Assembly (NCBI RefSeq): GCF_018688455.1
Contig: NZ_CP061319.1
Span: forward strand, 682,001-746,000
Length of the DNA: 64,000 bases
Reading direction: 5' to 3'
From: Polynucleobacter sp. AM-7D1
GTDB lineage: Bacteria; Pseudomonadota; Gammaproteobacteria; Burkholderiales; Burkholderiaceae
Part shown: positions 1 to 9,213 of the stretch, one piece after another
Layout of the letters: each line of letters starts with the position of its first letter
Numbering within the stretch: position 1 is the first letter of the stretch
Notes under the pieces: generated by a model
Seen by the model: the letters and a program-made list of their open reading frames with translations, nothing else
What the model was told of the DNA's origin: nothing
Databases searched by the model: none
Program-made: the position numbers and the translations under genes

Positions 1-1
1 A

Positions 2-1759
2 GCAACTGCAGATGACTTAAGGGAAACCATTCGTCGCAAAAGCAAGCTAAAGGGGCGTCAAGCAGATGATGTCTCCTTAGCGGAGGTTCGCCAGTTAATT
101 GGTGATGCACCTCATCGCCGTGATTTGTTGATAGAAAATTTACATAAGCTCAATGATGAATACCGTGCTTTGCATGATCGTCATTTAGTTGCCCTCGCAA
201 AAGAAATGAATTTGCCGATGGCTGAAGTCTACGAAGTTGCTACTTTCTATCATCACTTCGAAGTGGTGCGCGGCAATGATCCGGTTGCTGATATCACTGT
301 GCGCGTATGTGATGGCATCGCTTGCGAATTAGCTGGCGCACAAAACCTATTGGCAAAGTTGCCATCCATCTTGGGCAATCCCAAAGTTAAAGTAGTTGCT
401 GCACCATGTGTAGGTCGTTGTGAGCAAGCGCCTGTAGCAGTTGTGCATCAGTACCCAGTATTGTTTGCCACCACTGACAAGGTTAGTGCTGCCGTCAAAA
501 ATAATCTGACCACCCAACCAATGGCTAAGGACAGCGCCAATTTTGATCCAGCAGCATTAGCTGAAAAAGGTGTATCTCCTCAAGGTGAAAATCAGGCAGT
601 CTCTCCTGACTATGTTGGCTATGAGTCTTATCGCGCGCAAGGTGGATATGCTTTAGCCAAAGAAATTATTGACGGCAAAAAAGATGCTGAGAGCATCATC
701 AAAGCCATGGAAAACTCTGGCCTTCGTGGTCTCGGTGGCGCAGGTTTCCCTGCGGGGCGTAAGTGGCGTATTGTGAAGGATCAAGCTGCACCGAAGTTGA
801 TGGCAGTAAACATTGACGAAGGTGAGCCAGGCACATTTAAAGACCGTACTTACTTAGAGCGTGATCCCCATCGCTTCTTAGAAGGTTTACTGATTGCAGC
901 CAATGTAGTGGGTATTGATGCTTGCTATATTTATTTGCGTGATGAGTATCACGGTTGCCGTGAATTGCTCGAAGCGGAGTTAGCTAAGTTGAAGGCTAAC
1001 CCCCCGTTCAAGTTGCCATTGATTGAGTTGCGTCGTGGTGCTGGTGCTTACATTTGTGGTGAAGAATCCGCCATGATTGAAAGTATCGAAGGTAAGCGCG
1101 GCGAACCTCGCATGCGTCCTCCCTATATTGCGCAAGTTGGATTGTTTGGTCGTCCAACACTAGAGCACAACTTTGAAACTCTCTATTGGGTACGCGACAT
1201 TGTCCAACGTGGCCCTGAGTGGTTTAGCTCTTTTGGCCGTCATGATCGTAAAGGCTTACGAAGCTATAGCGTCAGCGGCCGAGTGAAGAGCCCTGGCGTG
1301 AAGCTAGCGCCTGCTGGCATCACTATTCAGGAATTGATTGATGAGTACTGTGGCGGCATGCAAGATGGCCATCAGTTCTATGGCTACTTACCAGGTGGTG
1401 CTTCTGGCGGCATCTTGCCGGCAACCATGAATGACATCCCGCTTGACTTTGATACCTTACAGCCCTATGGATGCTTTATTGGTTCGGCTGCGGTAATGGT
1501 CTTTGGAGATAAGGACAAAGCACGAGATATGGCGCTTAACGTCATGCACTTTTTCGAGCATGAGAGTTGCGGTCAGTGCACACCATGTCGTGTTGGCACA
1601 AGTAAGGCCGCCAAGCTGATGCAGTCTAAGTCTTGGGATAAAGAAACCTTAGAAGACTTAGCTACTGTAATGGTTGATGCCTCCATCTGTGGTCTAGGTC
1701 AAGCTGCGCCTAATCCAATTCGCTGTATTGCTAAATATTTCCCACAAGAAGTTGCTTAA
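2..1759 (+). CDS. fdsB: NAD-dependent formate dehydrogenase, fused gamma-beta (NuoE-NuoF-like) diaphorase subunit, 5' partial
   Basis: The reading frame is open from base 2, so the gene begins left of the window; 585 residues are visible. The first part is a NuoE-like thioredoxin-fold [2Fe-2S] domain with a C-x4-C pair (VCDGIAC) and a C-x3-C pair (APCVGRC). The rest is NuoF-like: a glycine-rich GLRGLGGAGFPAG stretch, the FMN/NAD site ([23 protein letters not shown]) and a C-terminal [4Fe-4S] site (ESCGQCTPC, then SICGLG). It should pass electrons from the alpha subunit to NAD+ in the cytoplasm. Gamma and beta are separate proteins in the Cupriavidus-type FdsGBA enzyme; the fusion recalls the two-subunit Methylobacterium FDH1. 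The gene for the alpha subunit follows after 36 bp. A TTG at 125 is not a credible start because homology continues upstream. Confidence 0.92.
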   Translation, partial: ATADDLRETIRRKSKLKGRQADDVSLAEVRQLIGDAPHRRDLLIENLHKLNDEYRALHDRHLVALAKEMNLPMAEVYEVATFYHHFEVVRGNDPVADITVRVCDGIACELAGAQNLLAKLPSILGNPKVKVVAAPCVGRCEQAPVAVVHQYPVLFATTDKVSAAVKNNLTTQPMAKDSANFDPAALAEKGVSPQGENQAVSPDYVGYESYRAQGGYALAKEIIDGKKDAESIIKAMENSGLRGLGGAGFPAGRKWRIVKDQAAPKLMAVNIDEGEPGTFKDRTYLERDPHRFLEGLLIAANVVGIDACYIYLRDEYHGCRELLEAELAKLKANPPFKLPLIELRRGAGAYICGEESAMIESIEGKRGEPRMRPPYIAQVGLFGRPTLEHNFETLYWVRDIVQRGPEWFSSFGRHDRKGLRSYSVSGRVKSPGVKLAPAGITIQELIDEYCGGMQDGHQFYGYLPGGASGGILPATMNDIPLDFDTLQPYGCFIGSAAVMVFGDKDKARDMALNVMHFFEHESCGQCTPCRVGTSKAAKLMQSKSWDKETLEDLATVMVDASICGLGQAAPNPIRCIAKYFPQEVA

Positions 1760-1795
1760 TTAGCGACAAATTACTAAGGGAAAAACGAGACAAAT

Positions 1796-4687
1796 ATGAA
1801 CGCACCAGTAAATCCTAAAGAACTTGAGTTACAAACCGTAGAGTTCAAGCTAGATGGTCAAACTATCGTTTCTTACGAAGGTGAGACTATTCTCAAGGCG
1901 GCTAAACGCCATGGGATTGATATCCCACATCTGTGCTTTAAAGACGGTTACCGTCCTGACGGTAACTGCCGCGCTTGCGTTGTTGAGATAAATGGTGAGC
2001 GCACCTTAGCGCCAAGTTGCTGTCGGAGCGCAACTCCTGGCATGGAAGTCAAAGCCAATAGCGAGCGTGCATTGAAGAGTCAAAAGCTCGTGTTGGAGAT
2101 GCTCTTATCCGATATGCCCGATGAAGGATTTAAGTGGGTTGGCGATAGCAAGGAAGAAGAGCAAAAAAATCAACACGGTGAGCTAAGCACTTGGGCTGCC
2201 CGCATGGATGTTACCGTCCGTCCTGAGCTCAAGGCATTGCGCCGTGAAAAAGTCAGCAATGACGTTTCTCACCCAGCGATGGCTGTGAACCTAGATGCTT
2301 GTATTCAATGTAATCGTTGCGTGCGTGCTTGCCGTGAAGAGCAGGTGAATGATGTGATTGGCTACGCAATGCGTGGCGCGCATAGTGAGATCGTATTTGA
2401 TCTGAATGACCCAATGGGTGACAGTACTTGTGTTGCTTGTGGAGAGTGTGTGCAGGCTTGCCCAACAGGCGCATTAATGCCTAAGGGTTTGATCGGCTCA
2501 CAAACAGTGGATCGCAAAGTAGATTCAGTATGTCCTTTCTGTGGCGTCGGTTGCCAAATTACTTATAACGTCAAAGATGAAAAGATTGTTAGCGTTGAGG
2601 GTCGTGATGGCCCAGCGAATCACAATCGCCTTTGTGTCAAAGGGCGCTTTGGTATGGACTACATCCATAATCCACAGCGCTTAACTAAGCCCTTGATTCG
2701 TAAAGCTGGCGTTGCTAAAGATGAAGCCTTGCTTGAAGGCAATCAAGATTGGTCAAATATTTTCCGTGAAGCAACATGGGAAGAGGCGCTGGAAGTTGCT
2801 GGTGGCGGTCTCAAGAAGCTCAAAGATCAATACGGCAATAAGGTCTTAGCTGGCTTTGGCTCTGCTAAAGGTAGTAATGAAGAAGCGTATTTATTCCAGA
2901 AGCTGGTGCGCACTGGCTTTGGTAGCAATAACGTAGATCACTGTACCCGTCTATGCCATGCATCATCCGTTGCTGCGCTATTAGAAGGCGTTGGTTCTGG
3001 TGCAGTAAGTAATCAAGTAAACGATGTTGAGCACTCGAGCTTGATCTTGTTGATTGGATCAAATCCGACAGCGAATCATCCAGTAGCAGCTACTTGGTTC
3101 AAGAACGCTGCTAAGCGTGGTGCAAAGATTGTGTTGTGTGATCCACGCAAGACAGATATTGCTAAGCATGCCTGGCGTACGATGCAGTTCAAGCCGGATA
3201 GTGACGTTGCCATGCTTAATGCCATGATTTATACGGTCATTGAAGAAGGTCTGGCTGATAAAGAATTTATTGCCAATCGCGCGAATAATTTTGAAGCTCT
3301 CAAAGAAAATATCAAGGGTTATAGCCCAGAAGCAATGGCGCCAATTTGCGGTATTCCGGCGGAGACCTTGCGTGAAGTGGCGCGCGAGTTCGCTACAACT
3401 AAGTCTGCAATGATTTTGTGGGGCATGGGTGTAAGCCAACACGTTCATGGAACTGACAATGCCCGTTGCTTAATTGCATTAGTCAGCATCACAGGTCAAA
3501 TTGGTAAGCCAGGCTCTGGTTTGCATCCATTGCGTGGACAAAATAACGTGCAGGGTGCTAGTGATGCCGGTTTGATTCCGATGATGTTCCCGAACTATCA
3601 ACGTGTTGATAATCCTGAAGCACATGCGTGGTTTGAGAAGTTCTGGGATACGCCGTTAGATAAGAAGCCTGGTTACACCGTTGTGGAAATCATGCATAAG
3701 ATTACCGCTCCAGATAGTGACCCCGATAAGATTCGTGGCATGTATGTTGAGGGTGAGAACCCAGCGATGAGTGATCCTGATTTGAATCACGCCCGCCATG
3801 CTTTAGCTTCATTGGATCTCTTGGTGGTGCAAGATATTTTCATGACTGAGACTGCCCTCCTGGCGGATGTAGTATTGCCTGCAAGCGCATGGCCAGAAAA
3901 AGTCGGCACCGCAAGCAATACCGATCGTATGGTGCAAATGGGTAAGAAGGCTATTAATCCACCGGGTGATGCAAAGCCAGATTTATGGATCATCCAAGAG
4001 ATCGCTAAACGCATGGGCCTTAATTGGAACTACCAAGGTCCAGATGATGGTGTTGCAGCAGTCTATGACGAAATGCGTCAAGCAATGCATGCAGCCATTA
4101 ACGGCATTACTTGGGAGCGTCTGGAAAAAGAATCTAGTGTCACTTATCCATGCTTATCTGCTGAAGACCCAGGTCGTCCGATTGTGTTTAACGACAAGTT
4201 TGATACCAAAGATGGCAGAGTGAAGTTGGTACCAGCCGATATCATTCCTGCGAATGAGCGCCCAGATGCGGAGTATCCATTTGTGTTGATTACTGGTCGT
4301 CAGTTGGAGCATTGGCATACCGGCAGTATGACGCGCCGTGCTACTGTATTAGATGCAATTGAGCCTATGGCTACCGTTTCGATGCATGGCGAAGATATGA
4401 CTCAGCTTGGCGTTGTTGCTGGCGATGTCATTACAGTTCAGTCGCGTCGTGGTGAAGTAGGTATTCATGTGCGTAGAGATGATGGCACGCCTCGTGGCGT
4501 CATCTTTATTCCGTTTGCCTACTTTGAAGCAGCAGCCAATCTGATTACTAATCCTGCATTAGATCCATTTGGCAAGATTCCGGAGTTTAAGTACTGTGCA
4601 GTCAAACTCGCTAAAGGTGGTCAAGCTTCAGTCTTTATGGGATACGGTACCAATGATCCTGAGAGGCGGAAGGCAACGGTGAACTAA
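1796..4687 (+). CDS. fdsA: NAD-dependent formate dehydrogenase, molybdopterin (Mo/W) alpha subunit
   Basis: A 963-residue catalytic subunit oxidising formate to CO2. It starts with a [2Fe-2S] ferredoxin domain (Cys47, 58, 61 and 75 or 76). Two ferredoxin-type [4Fe-4S] motifs follow (Cys169/172/175/179 and 212/215/218/222), then the Fe4S4 site of the molybdopterin domain (Cys246/249/253 and Cys280). The active-site pair is Cys387-His388 in CTRLCHASS, so this is a cysteine rather than selenocysteine enzyme. The His-ligated H-x3-C-x2-C-x5-C motif found in NuoG and Cupriavidus-type FdsA is not visible between the [2Fe-2S] domain and Cys169. Molybdenum versus tungsten cannot be told from sequence. 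No fdsC or fdsD chaperone gene follows; a terminator does. Confidence 0.95.
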   Translation: MNAPVNPKELELQTVEFKLDGQTIVSYEGETILKAAKRHGIDIPHLCFKDGYRPDGNCRACVVEINGERTLAPSCCRSATPGMEVKANSERALKSQKLVLEMLLSDMPDEGFKWVGDSKEEEQKNQHGELSTWAARMDVTVRPELKALRREKVSNDVSHPAMAVNLDACIQCNRCVRACREEQVNDVIGYAMRGAHSEIVFDLNDPMGDSTCVACGECVQACPTGALMPKGLIGSQTVDRKVDSVCPFCGVGCQITYNVKDEKIVSVEGRDGPANHNRLCVKGRFGMDYIHNPQRLTKPLIRKAGVAKDEALLEGNQDWSNIFREATWEEALEVAGGGLKKLKDQYGNKVLAGFGSAKGSNEEAYLFQKLVRTGFGSNNVDHCTRLCHASSVAALLEGVGSGAVSNQVNDVEHSSLILLIGSNPTANHPVAATWFKNAAKRGAKIVLCDPRKTDIAKHAWRTMQFKPDSDVAMLNAMIYTVIEEGLADKEFIANRANNFEALKENIKGYSPEAMAPICGIPAETLREVAREFATTKSAMILWGMGVSQHVHGTDNARCLIALVSITGQIGKPGSGLHPLRGQNNVQGASDAGLIPMMFPNYQRVDNPEAHAWFEKFWDTPLDKKPGYTVVEIMHKITAPDSDPDKIRGMYVEGENPAMSDPDLNHARHALASLDLLVVQDIFMTETALLADVVLPASAWPEKVGTASNTDRMVQMGKKAINPPGDAKPDLWIIQEIAKRMGLNWNYQGPDDGVAAVYDEMRQAMHAAINGITWERLEKESSVTYPCLSAEDPGRPIVFNDKFDTKDGRVKLVPADIIPANERPDAEYPFVLITGRQLEHWHTGSMTRRATVLDAIEPMATVSMHGEDMTQLGVVAGDVITVQSRRGEVGIHVRRDDGTPRGVIFIPFAYFEAAANLITNPALDPFGKIPEFKYCAVKLAKGGQASVFMGYGTNDPERRKATVN

Positions 4688-4711
4688 TAGCTTGCTTCAC
4701 TCAGCCTCACT

Positions 4712-4748
4712 CAACAAAGCCCCTGTAGTCGGGGCTTTGTTGTTTTGG
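4712..4748 (+). terminator. Rho-independent terminator of the formate dehydrogenase operon
   Basis: A perfect 12-bp stem (CAACAAAGCCCC at 4712-4723 with GGGGCTTTGTTG at 4731-4742), a 7-nt loop and TTTT directly after. It lies 25 bp after the alpha subunit stop. Confidence 0.9.
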
Positions 4749-4797
4749 AAGCATAAAAATACCCAAAAGATGATTGCCCTTTAGAATTAACACTTCC

Positions 4798-6459
4798 ATG
4801 GCAAGTTCTAAACCCTCAACACCCCAAGCTGATAGCAAAGCAGAGCTTCCTGTTCTCATTATTGGAGCAGGATTAGCCGGTCTAACCGTAGCGCTGCATA
4901 TGGCCGAATCCCAACCAGTGATTCTGATGGCTAAGCGTGGTCTTGGCGAAGCAGCAACTGCTTGGGCACAAGGTGGCATTGTGGGGGTAGTAGATCAAGA
5001 GCATGACAGCATTGATTCTCATGTTGCTGACACCTTAGATGCAGGTGCAGGTCTCGTAGTGGAATCAACCGCACGTTACATTGCCGAAGAAAGCGCTGAA
5101 GCCATTCGTTGGTTGGTTGAGCAGGGTGTGCCCTTTACTACTGATGAGTCTGGTCCCATGGGTTTGCATTTAACGCGCGAGGGCGGTCATAGTCACCGTC
5201 GCATTGCGCATGCTGCGGATGCAACTGGTAAAGCCATCCATGAGGTTCTTCTCGATAAGGCTAGAGCGCATAAAAATATTCAGATCTTGGAGCACTGGAT
5301 TGCTCTAGATCTGATTACCAATCGCCATCTAGATGCAAAGACACAGCGCAGTAAACCAAATCGTTGTTATGGGGTCTATGCGCTCGATATTAAAAACAAT
5401 CGTGTAGAAACTATTGAAGCCAAGTCAGTAGTCTTGGCTACTGGTGGTGTTGGTAAGGTCTATCGGTACACAAGCAACCCTGATACTGCTACTGGCGATG
5501 GTATTGCCATGGCTTGGCGTGCAGGTTGTCGTGTCGGCAATATGGAATTTATTCAGTTTCATCCGACTTGTCTGTATCACCCAAGTGACCGCACATTTCT
5601 GATTACTGAAGCGATGCGTGGTGAGGGTGGCCTACTCAAGCTGCCAAATGGCACGCGCTTTATGCCCGAGCATGATGATCGCAATGAGTTAGCTCCGCGT
5701 GACATAGTTGCCCGAGCAATCGATTTTGAAATGAAGAAGCACGGTTTAGATTACGTACATCTGGACGCCACTCATCTGGGTGAAGCATTTATAAAAGAGC
5801 ATTTCCCAATGATTTATGCGCGTTGCATGACTCTTGGTCTCGATATCACTAAGGAGCCAATACCGGTCGTGCCTGCAGCGCATTACACCTGTGGCGGTGT
5901 AGTTACCGATCTCAAGGGAAGAACAGACTTACCAGGTCTTTATGCTGTGGGTGAGGCAACATACACAGGCCTGCATGGAGCCAATCGTTTGGCTAGTAAC
6001 TCCTTGCTAGAGTGTGTTGTGATTGGTAAGGCTGCCGCTGAAGACATTTCTCAACTCAAGACTCCTCTGATGCCAAAGCTGCCACTCTGGGATGAGAGTC
6101 AAGTAGAGGATGCCGATGAGCAGGTTGTCATTGCCCATAACTGGGATGAATTGCGCTCTTTGATGTGGAACTACGTTGGCATCGTGAGAACCAATCGACG
6201 CCTAGAACGCGCTCTACACCGAATTAAGCTCCTCAGATATGAGGTGCAAGAGTATTACGCTAACTTTAAAGTCACGCGCGATCTCATTGAGCTACGTAAT
6301 TTGCTGGAGTGTGCAGAGTTGATCGTCAGATCTGCCCTGATGCGTAGAGAGAGTAGGGGACTGCATTACAGTCGCGATTATCCAGGCACTTGGGCCGTTT
6401 CTTATCCAACCATCCTGACGCCTCAGGCTGAGGGAACTTCAGAAAATCCTGAGACTTAA
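4798..6459 (+). CDS. nadB: L-aspartate oxidase
   Basis: A 553-residue FAD enzyme that oxidises L-aspartate to iminoaspartate, the first step of de novo NAD synthesis. The N-terminal dinucleotide fold reads [13 protein letters not shown]. The active-site block [20 protein letters not shown] and the FAD-binding ends ([25 protein letters not shown]) are typical of NadB rather than succinate dehydrogenase. I chose ATG 4798; an in-frame TTG at 4774 would add eight unconserved residues. A TAGAAT hexamer at 4782-4787 gives a predicted transcript start only a few bases before this ATG, and no Shine-Dalgarno site is evident. Its partners nadA and nadC are nearby on the opposite strand. The stop lies 4 bp from the convergent brnA stop. 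Confidence 0.95.
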   Translation: MASSKPSTPQADSKAELPVLIIGAGLAGLTVALHMAESQPVILMAKRGLGEAATAWAQGGIVGVVDQEHDSIDSHVADTLDAGAGLVVESTARYIAEESAEAIRWLVEQGVPFTTDESGPMGLHLTREGGHSHRRIAHAADATGKAIHEVLLDKARAHKNIQILEHWIALDLITNRHLDAKTQRSKPNRCYGVYALDIKNNRVETIEAKSVVLATGGVGKVYRYTSNPDTATGDGIAMAWRAGCRVGNMEFIQFHPTCLYHPSDRTFLITEAMRGEGGLLKLPNGTRFMPEHDDRNELAPRDIVARAIDFEMKKHGLDYVHLDATHLGEAFIKEHFPMIYARCMTLGLDITKEPIPVVPAAHYTCGGVVTDLKGRTDLPGLYAVGEATYTGLHGANRLASNSLLECVVIGKAAAEDISQLKTPLMPKLPLWDESQVEDADEQVVIAHNWDELRSLMWNYVGIVRTNRRLERALHRIKLLRYEVQEYYANFKVTRDLIELRNLLECAELIVRSALMRRESRGLHYSRDYPGTWAVSYPTILTPQAEGTSENPET

Positions 6460-6463
6460 AAAA

Positions 6464-6736
6464 TTACAGATCGCCTTTCAACACAGCATCTTTAATATAT
6501 TTGTTGAGGCGAGTTTGCCAGCCTTTACCGCTTGCGCGCAGCTTTTCCAGTACATCAAAGTCCATTCTGAGGCTCAACATTTCTTTGGTATTTTTAATGG
6601 GTGGTCTGCCGACACCTCTTTTGATTAGAGTGTCACCAACATATACATGGGCATCCTTAAACCATTGTTCGTCTAACTCTGGTGCATCGTCTGGATCAAC
6701 CCATTCTTCCTGTGTACTTTTTAATTTCACGTTCAT
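6464..6736 (-). CDS. brnA: BrnA antitoxin
   Basis: A 90-residue type II antitoxin. Its C-terminal half carries the BrnA signature: GRPP, then SLRMDFDVLEKLRASGKGWQ, then TRLNKYIKDAVLKG, a ribbon-helix-helix DNA-binding region. The N-terminal half should wrap the BrnT toxin. It starts at ATG 6736 behind a strong Shine-Dalgarno site (AAGGAGGG, three bases before the ATG on the minus strand) and overlaps the 3' end of brnT by 41 bp, the usual toxin-first order of this family. Family knowledge says BrnA represses its own promoter; the palindrome in the brnT promoter is the candidate site. Confidence 0.88.
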   Translation of the reverse strand: MNVKLKSTQEEWVDPDDAPELDEQWFKDAHVYVGDTLIKRGVGRPPIKNTKEMLSLRMDFDVLEKLRASGKGWQTRLNKYIKDAVLKGDL

Positions 6737-6965
6737 TTGCCCTCCTTAAACTGATGATTCTTTTGTTGATGCCTCTGTAAGTCCATACGACGACAACTGG
6801 AAAATTGTCTAGGTAACCAAAACTGAAGACCCTAACTTCGCCGTAATTTTTCCTGTCATCAATTTGATCCATGTGTGAAGCTTCAAAGATCTCATTCGCT
6901 CTAGCCATATCAAGGCCGCGCGTGAATAAAGTGATTTCTCGCTTTGCATCATCAAATTCCAGCAC
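6696..6965 (-). CDS. brnT: BrnT toxin (RelE-fold ribonuclease)
   Basis: An 89-residue toxin of the BrnT family, a RelE-like ribonuclease that blocks translation. The family pattern is visible: LEFDDAKRE at the N terminus, NYGEVRVFSFGYLDNFPVVV and IISLRRANEREIKKY at the C terminus. I chose the GTG at 6965: it has AGGA at the right distance (AGGACGACTA then GTG) and matches where BrnT proteins normally begin. A longer frame from TTG 7007 would begin inside what looks like the -35 box (TTGACA) of its own promoter. Co-transcribed with brnA downstream. The pair sits between nadB and nadC, splitting two genes of one pathway, which suggests acquisition. Confidence 0.85.
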   Translation of the reverse strand: MLEFDDAKREITLFTRGLDMARANEIFEASHMDQIDDRKNYGEVRVFSFGYLDNFPVVVVWTYRGINKRIISLRRANEREIKKYTGRMG

Positions 6966-6978
6966 TAGTCGTCCTATT

Positions 6979-7007
6979 AATGTATATACAAAAATAATTA
7001 ATGTCAA
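6979..7007 (-). promoter_or_regulatory. brnTA promoter with palindromic operator candidate
   Basis: On the minus strand a perfect -35 TTGACA (7007-7002) is followed after 17 bp by TACATT (6984-6979) as -10. A perfect 10-bp palindrome, TGTATATACA at 6981-6990, overlaps the -10 and is the most likely BrnA operator. The operator role is inferred. Confidence 0.6.
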
Positions 7008-7065
7008 TACATAAATTGATGACTCAAAGACTGAAGGCCCAATAAATGTATGGGATGAGTCTAGA

Positions 7066-7095
7066 AAAGAAAAACCCTGCGAAATATCAGCAGGG
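7066..7095 (-). terminator. Terminator of nadC
   Basis: Read on the minus strand: CCCTGC, a 9-nt loop, GCAGGG, then TTTTTCTTTT. It lies about 46 bp beyond the nadC stop and separates nadC from brnTA. Confidence 0.85.
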
Positions 7096-7141
7096 CCCTA
7101 TTTGGATGTCAGTCGTGGGCTGACATAGATGAATTAATTAC

Positions 7142-7996
7142 CTACAAAACTCTCATCGAGAAATCCACCGCCTTGATATCTTTAGTTAGTTTTCCGAGGG
7201 AGATGCGATCAACACCAGTGGCAGCTATAGCTCGCATCTGATCTAAATCGATGCCACCAGATGCCTCAAGTAGAGCGCGACCCTTAGTAATGGCAACTGC
7301 TTCTTTCATCTGTTCGGTAGTGAAGTTATCAATCAAGATACTTTTTGCGCCAGCATTTAAGGCTTCTTCAAGCTCGGAAAAATTCTCTACCTCAACCTGA
7401 ATGTCCACCCCAGAGTTGAGGGCTTGCGCGGCTTTAATGGCGGCAGAGACACCGCCTGCAGCAGCAATGTGATTCTCTTTAATGAGGATGCCATGCCATA
7501 AAGCAAGACGTTGATTTTGACCCCCGCCCACTAGTACTGCATACTTTTGTGCGCGACGTAAACCTGGAATAGTCTTACGTGTATCCAGCACTGCACAGCC
7601 ATTGGGGTTGGGACTCACGCCCTGAATCGCATCCACATGCTGACGCGCAATGCTGGCAGTCCAGGAGAGTGTTTGCAAGAAGTTAATGCAAGGACGTTCA
7701 GCTGAAAGGAGGGCGCGTGAGTCAGCCTCGATGTCGCAGACTTTAGTATCAGCCTTCATGGGGTCGCCCTCCATGTAATGCCAAGTCACTTTAGCATTTG
7801 GATCTAACTTCTTAAGTGTGCCCTCAAACCAATCCACTCCACATAGTACGGCTGCTTGGCGAACAATGAGCTGTGCATGAACGGGTTTGCTTGGAACCAA
7901 CATTGCAGTCCAGTCACCCGTACCAATATCTTCCATCAAAGCATCATGAATATTGCGTTGACGGGCTTGCTCTAAAGTTTCGTTGTATTCAAACAT
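7142..7996 (-). CDS. nadC: Nicotinate-nucleotide pyrophosphorylase (quinolinate phosphoribosyltransferase)
   Basis: A 284-residue cytoplasmic enzyme joining quinolinate to PRPP to give nicotinate mononucleotide and CO2. Family blocks in order: DTRKTIPGLRRAQKYAV, GGGQNQRLALWHGILIKENH, VEVENFSELEEALNAG, ILIDNFT and LEASGGI. The length is normal. It starts at ATG 7996 and lies 49 bp after nadA on the same strand. The pgi, mutase, nadA and nadC genes are separated by only 44-49 bp each and may form one transcript ending at the terminator at 7066-7095. Confidence 0.95.
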   Translation of the reverse strand: MFEYNETLEQARQRNIHDALMEDIGTGDWTAMLVPSKPVHAQLIVRQAAVLCGVDWFEGTLKKLDPNAKVTWHYMEGDPMKADTKVCDIEADSRALLSAERPCINFLQTLSWTASIARQHVDAIQGVSPNPNGCAVLDTRKTIPGLRRAQKYAVLVGGGQNQRLALWHGILIKENHIAAAGGVSAAIKAAQALNSGVDIQVEVENFSELEEALNAGAKSILIDNFTTEQMKEAVAITKGRALLEASGGIDLDQMRAIAATGVDRISLGKLTKDIKAVDFSMRVL

Positions 7997-8045
7997 GAAT
8001 AAATCGGTCTACATTAAGGAATAATCAAAAGATATCAAGAAACAA

Positions 8046-9164
8046 CTAAGCAACACCAATATTCTTGACGAAACCATGCTGTGCTTTAGCTAAGAGATCG
8101 GGGTGGTTTTTAGTGAAGTCGAGCATGCGTTCTATACAGCCGAGTGCCTTAATACGAATGGGCTCTTCAATGAGGATTTCACCGGAAGCATTCTCTAGAC
8201 AATTCAAAATTCCTTGCAAGCCATTCATGGCCATCCAAGGACAATGGGCGCAACTCTTGCAAGTGGCGCTATTGCCAGCAGTAGGTGCTTCAATCAATAT
8301 TTTATTGGGAGCTAATTGACGCATACGATGCAAGATGCCGTTGTCTGTAGCCACAATATATTCAGTGGCGGAGCCTTCGACTACAGCTTTAATCATGGCT
8401 GAAGTAGATCCTACTACATCGGCTAAATCCACTACAGCTTGCGGAGATTCAGGGTGAACCAGAATCATTGCATTGGGATGGGAAGCCTTAAGCATCTCTA
8501 ACTCAACAGCTTTAAATTCATCATGAACAATACAAGCGCCATTCCATAACAACATATCAGCGCCAGTCTGCTCTTGAATATAGCGACCTAAATGACGATC
8601 AGGTGCCCAAAGAATCTTCTTACCCTCAACTTTTAGTTGATGCACGATCGCTAAGGCACAAGAGCTTGTTACCATCCAATCGGCTTGTGCTTTAACTGCA
8701 GCGCTAGTATTGGCATAGACCACGACGGTACGATCTGGATGTGATGCTCTAAACGCAGCAAAGTTAGAAGCATCGCAACCCAAATCGAGAGAGCAGGTTG
8801 CCTCTAGATCAGGCATAAAGACGCGTTTTTCAGGGCTGAGGATTTTGGCGGACTCGCCCATGAAACGCACACCAGCAACAATCAGATTCTTAGCTGAATG
8901 ATTTTTACCAAAGCGAGCCATCTCTAAAGAGTCAGCCACAAAACCACCGGTTTGCATGGCTAGGTCTTGGATATCGCCATCAACATAGTAGTGAGCCACC
9001 AAGGCGGCATCCTTCTCAATCAACAATTGCTTAATACGAGCAATCACAGCTGATTTGTGATCACCGTGGAGTGGTGGGGGTGTCTTAGCCCAAGCTTGGG
9101 CCGTGCAGGTTTCACCAACAGCATTTTGCTGAGGATAGTCGAAGGCAATTGGCTTTGAGATCAT
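8046..9164 (-). CDS. nadA: Quinolinate synthase
   Basis: A 372-residue [4Fe-4S] enzyme condensing iminoaspartate with dihydroxyacetone phosphate to quinolinate. Recognisable blocks include [30 protein letters not shown], the cysteines in CSLDLGC and the C-terminal [13 protein letters not shown], which together hold the cluster ligands. I chose ATG 9164 ([10 protein letters not shown]); the frame is open further upstream but those residues look like noise and would overlap the preceding mutase gene. A TAAAAT hexamer lies 5 nt before the ATG and no clear Shine-Dalgarno site is present, so an internal near-leaderless start is possible. Confidence 0.94.
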   Translation of the reverse strand: MISKPIAFDYPQQNAVGETCTAQAWAKTPPPLHGDHKSAVIARIKQLLIEKDAALVAHYYVDGDIQDLAMQTGGFVADSLEMARFGKNHSAKNLIVAGVRFMGESAKILSPEKRVFMPDLEATCSLDLGCDASNFAAFRASHPDRTVVVYANTSAAVKAQADWMVTSSCALAIVHQLKVEGKKILWAPDRHLGRYIQEQTGADMLLWNGACIVHDEFKAVELEMLKASHPNAMILVHPESPQAVVDLADVVGSTSAMIKAVVEGSATEYIVATDNGILHRMRQLAPNKILIEAPTAGNSATCKSCAHCPWMAMNGLQGILNCLENASGEILIEEPIRIKALGCIERMLDFTKNHPDLLAKAQHGFVKNIGVA

Positions 9165-9213
9165 AGGTAATTTTATCTCTATTGCACTACTTGACACTGT
9201 GCAATCTTCAATC

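Noticed and set aside
3059-3448. 129-codon minus-strand frame inside the formate dehydrogenase alpha gene
   Set aside because: Shadow of a strongly conserved coding region; no family pattern.
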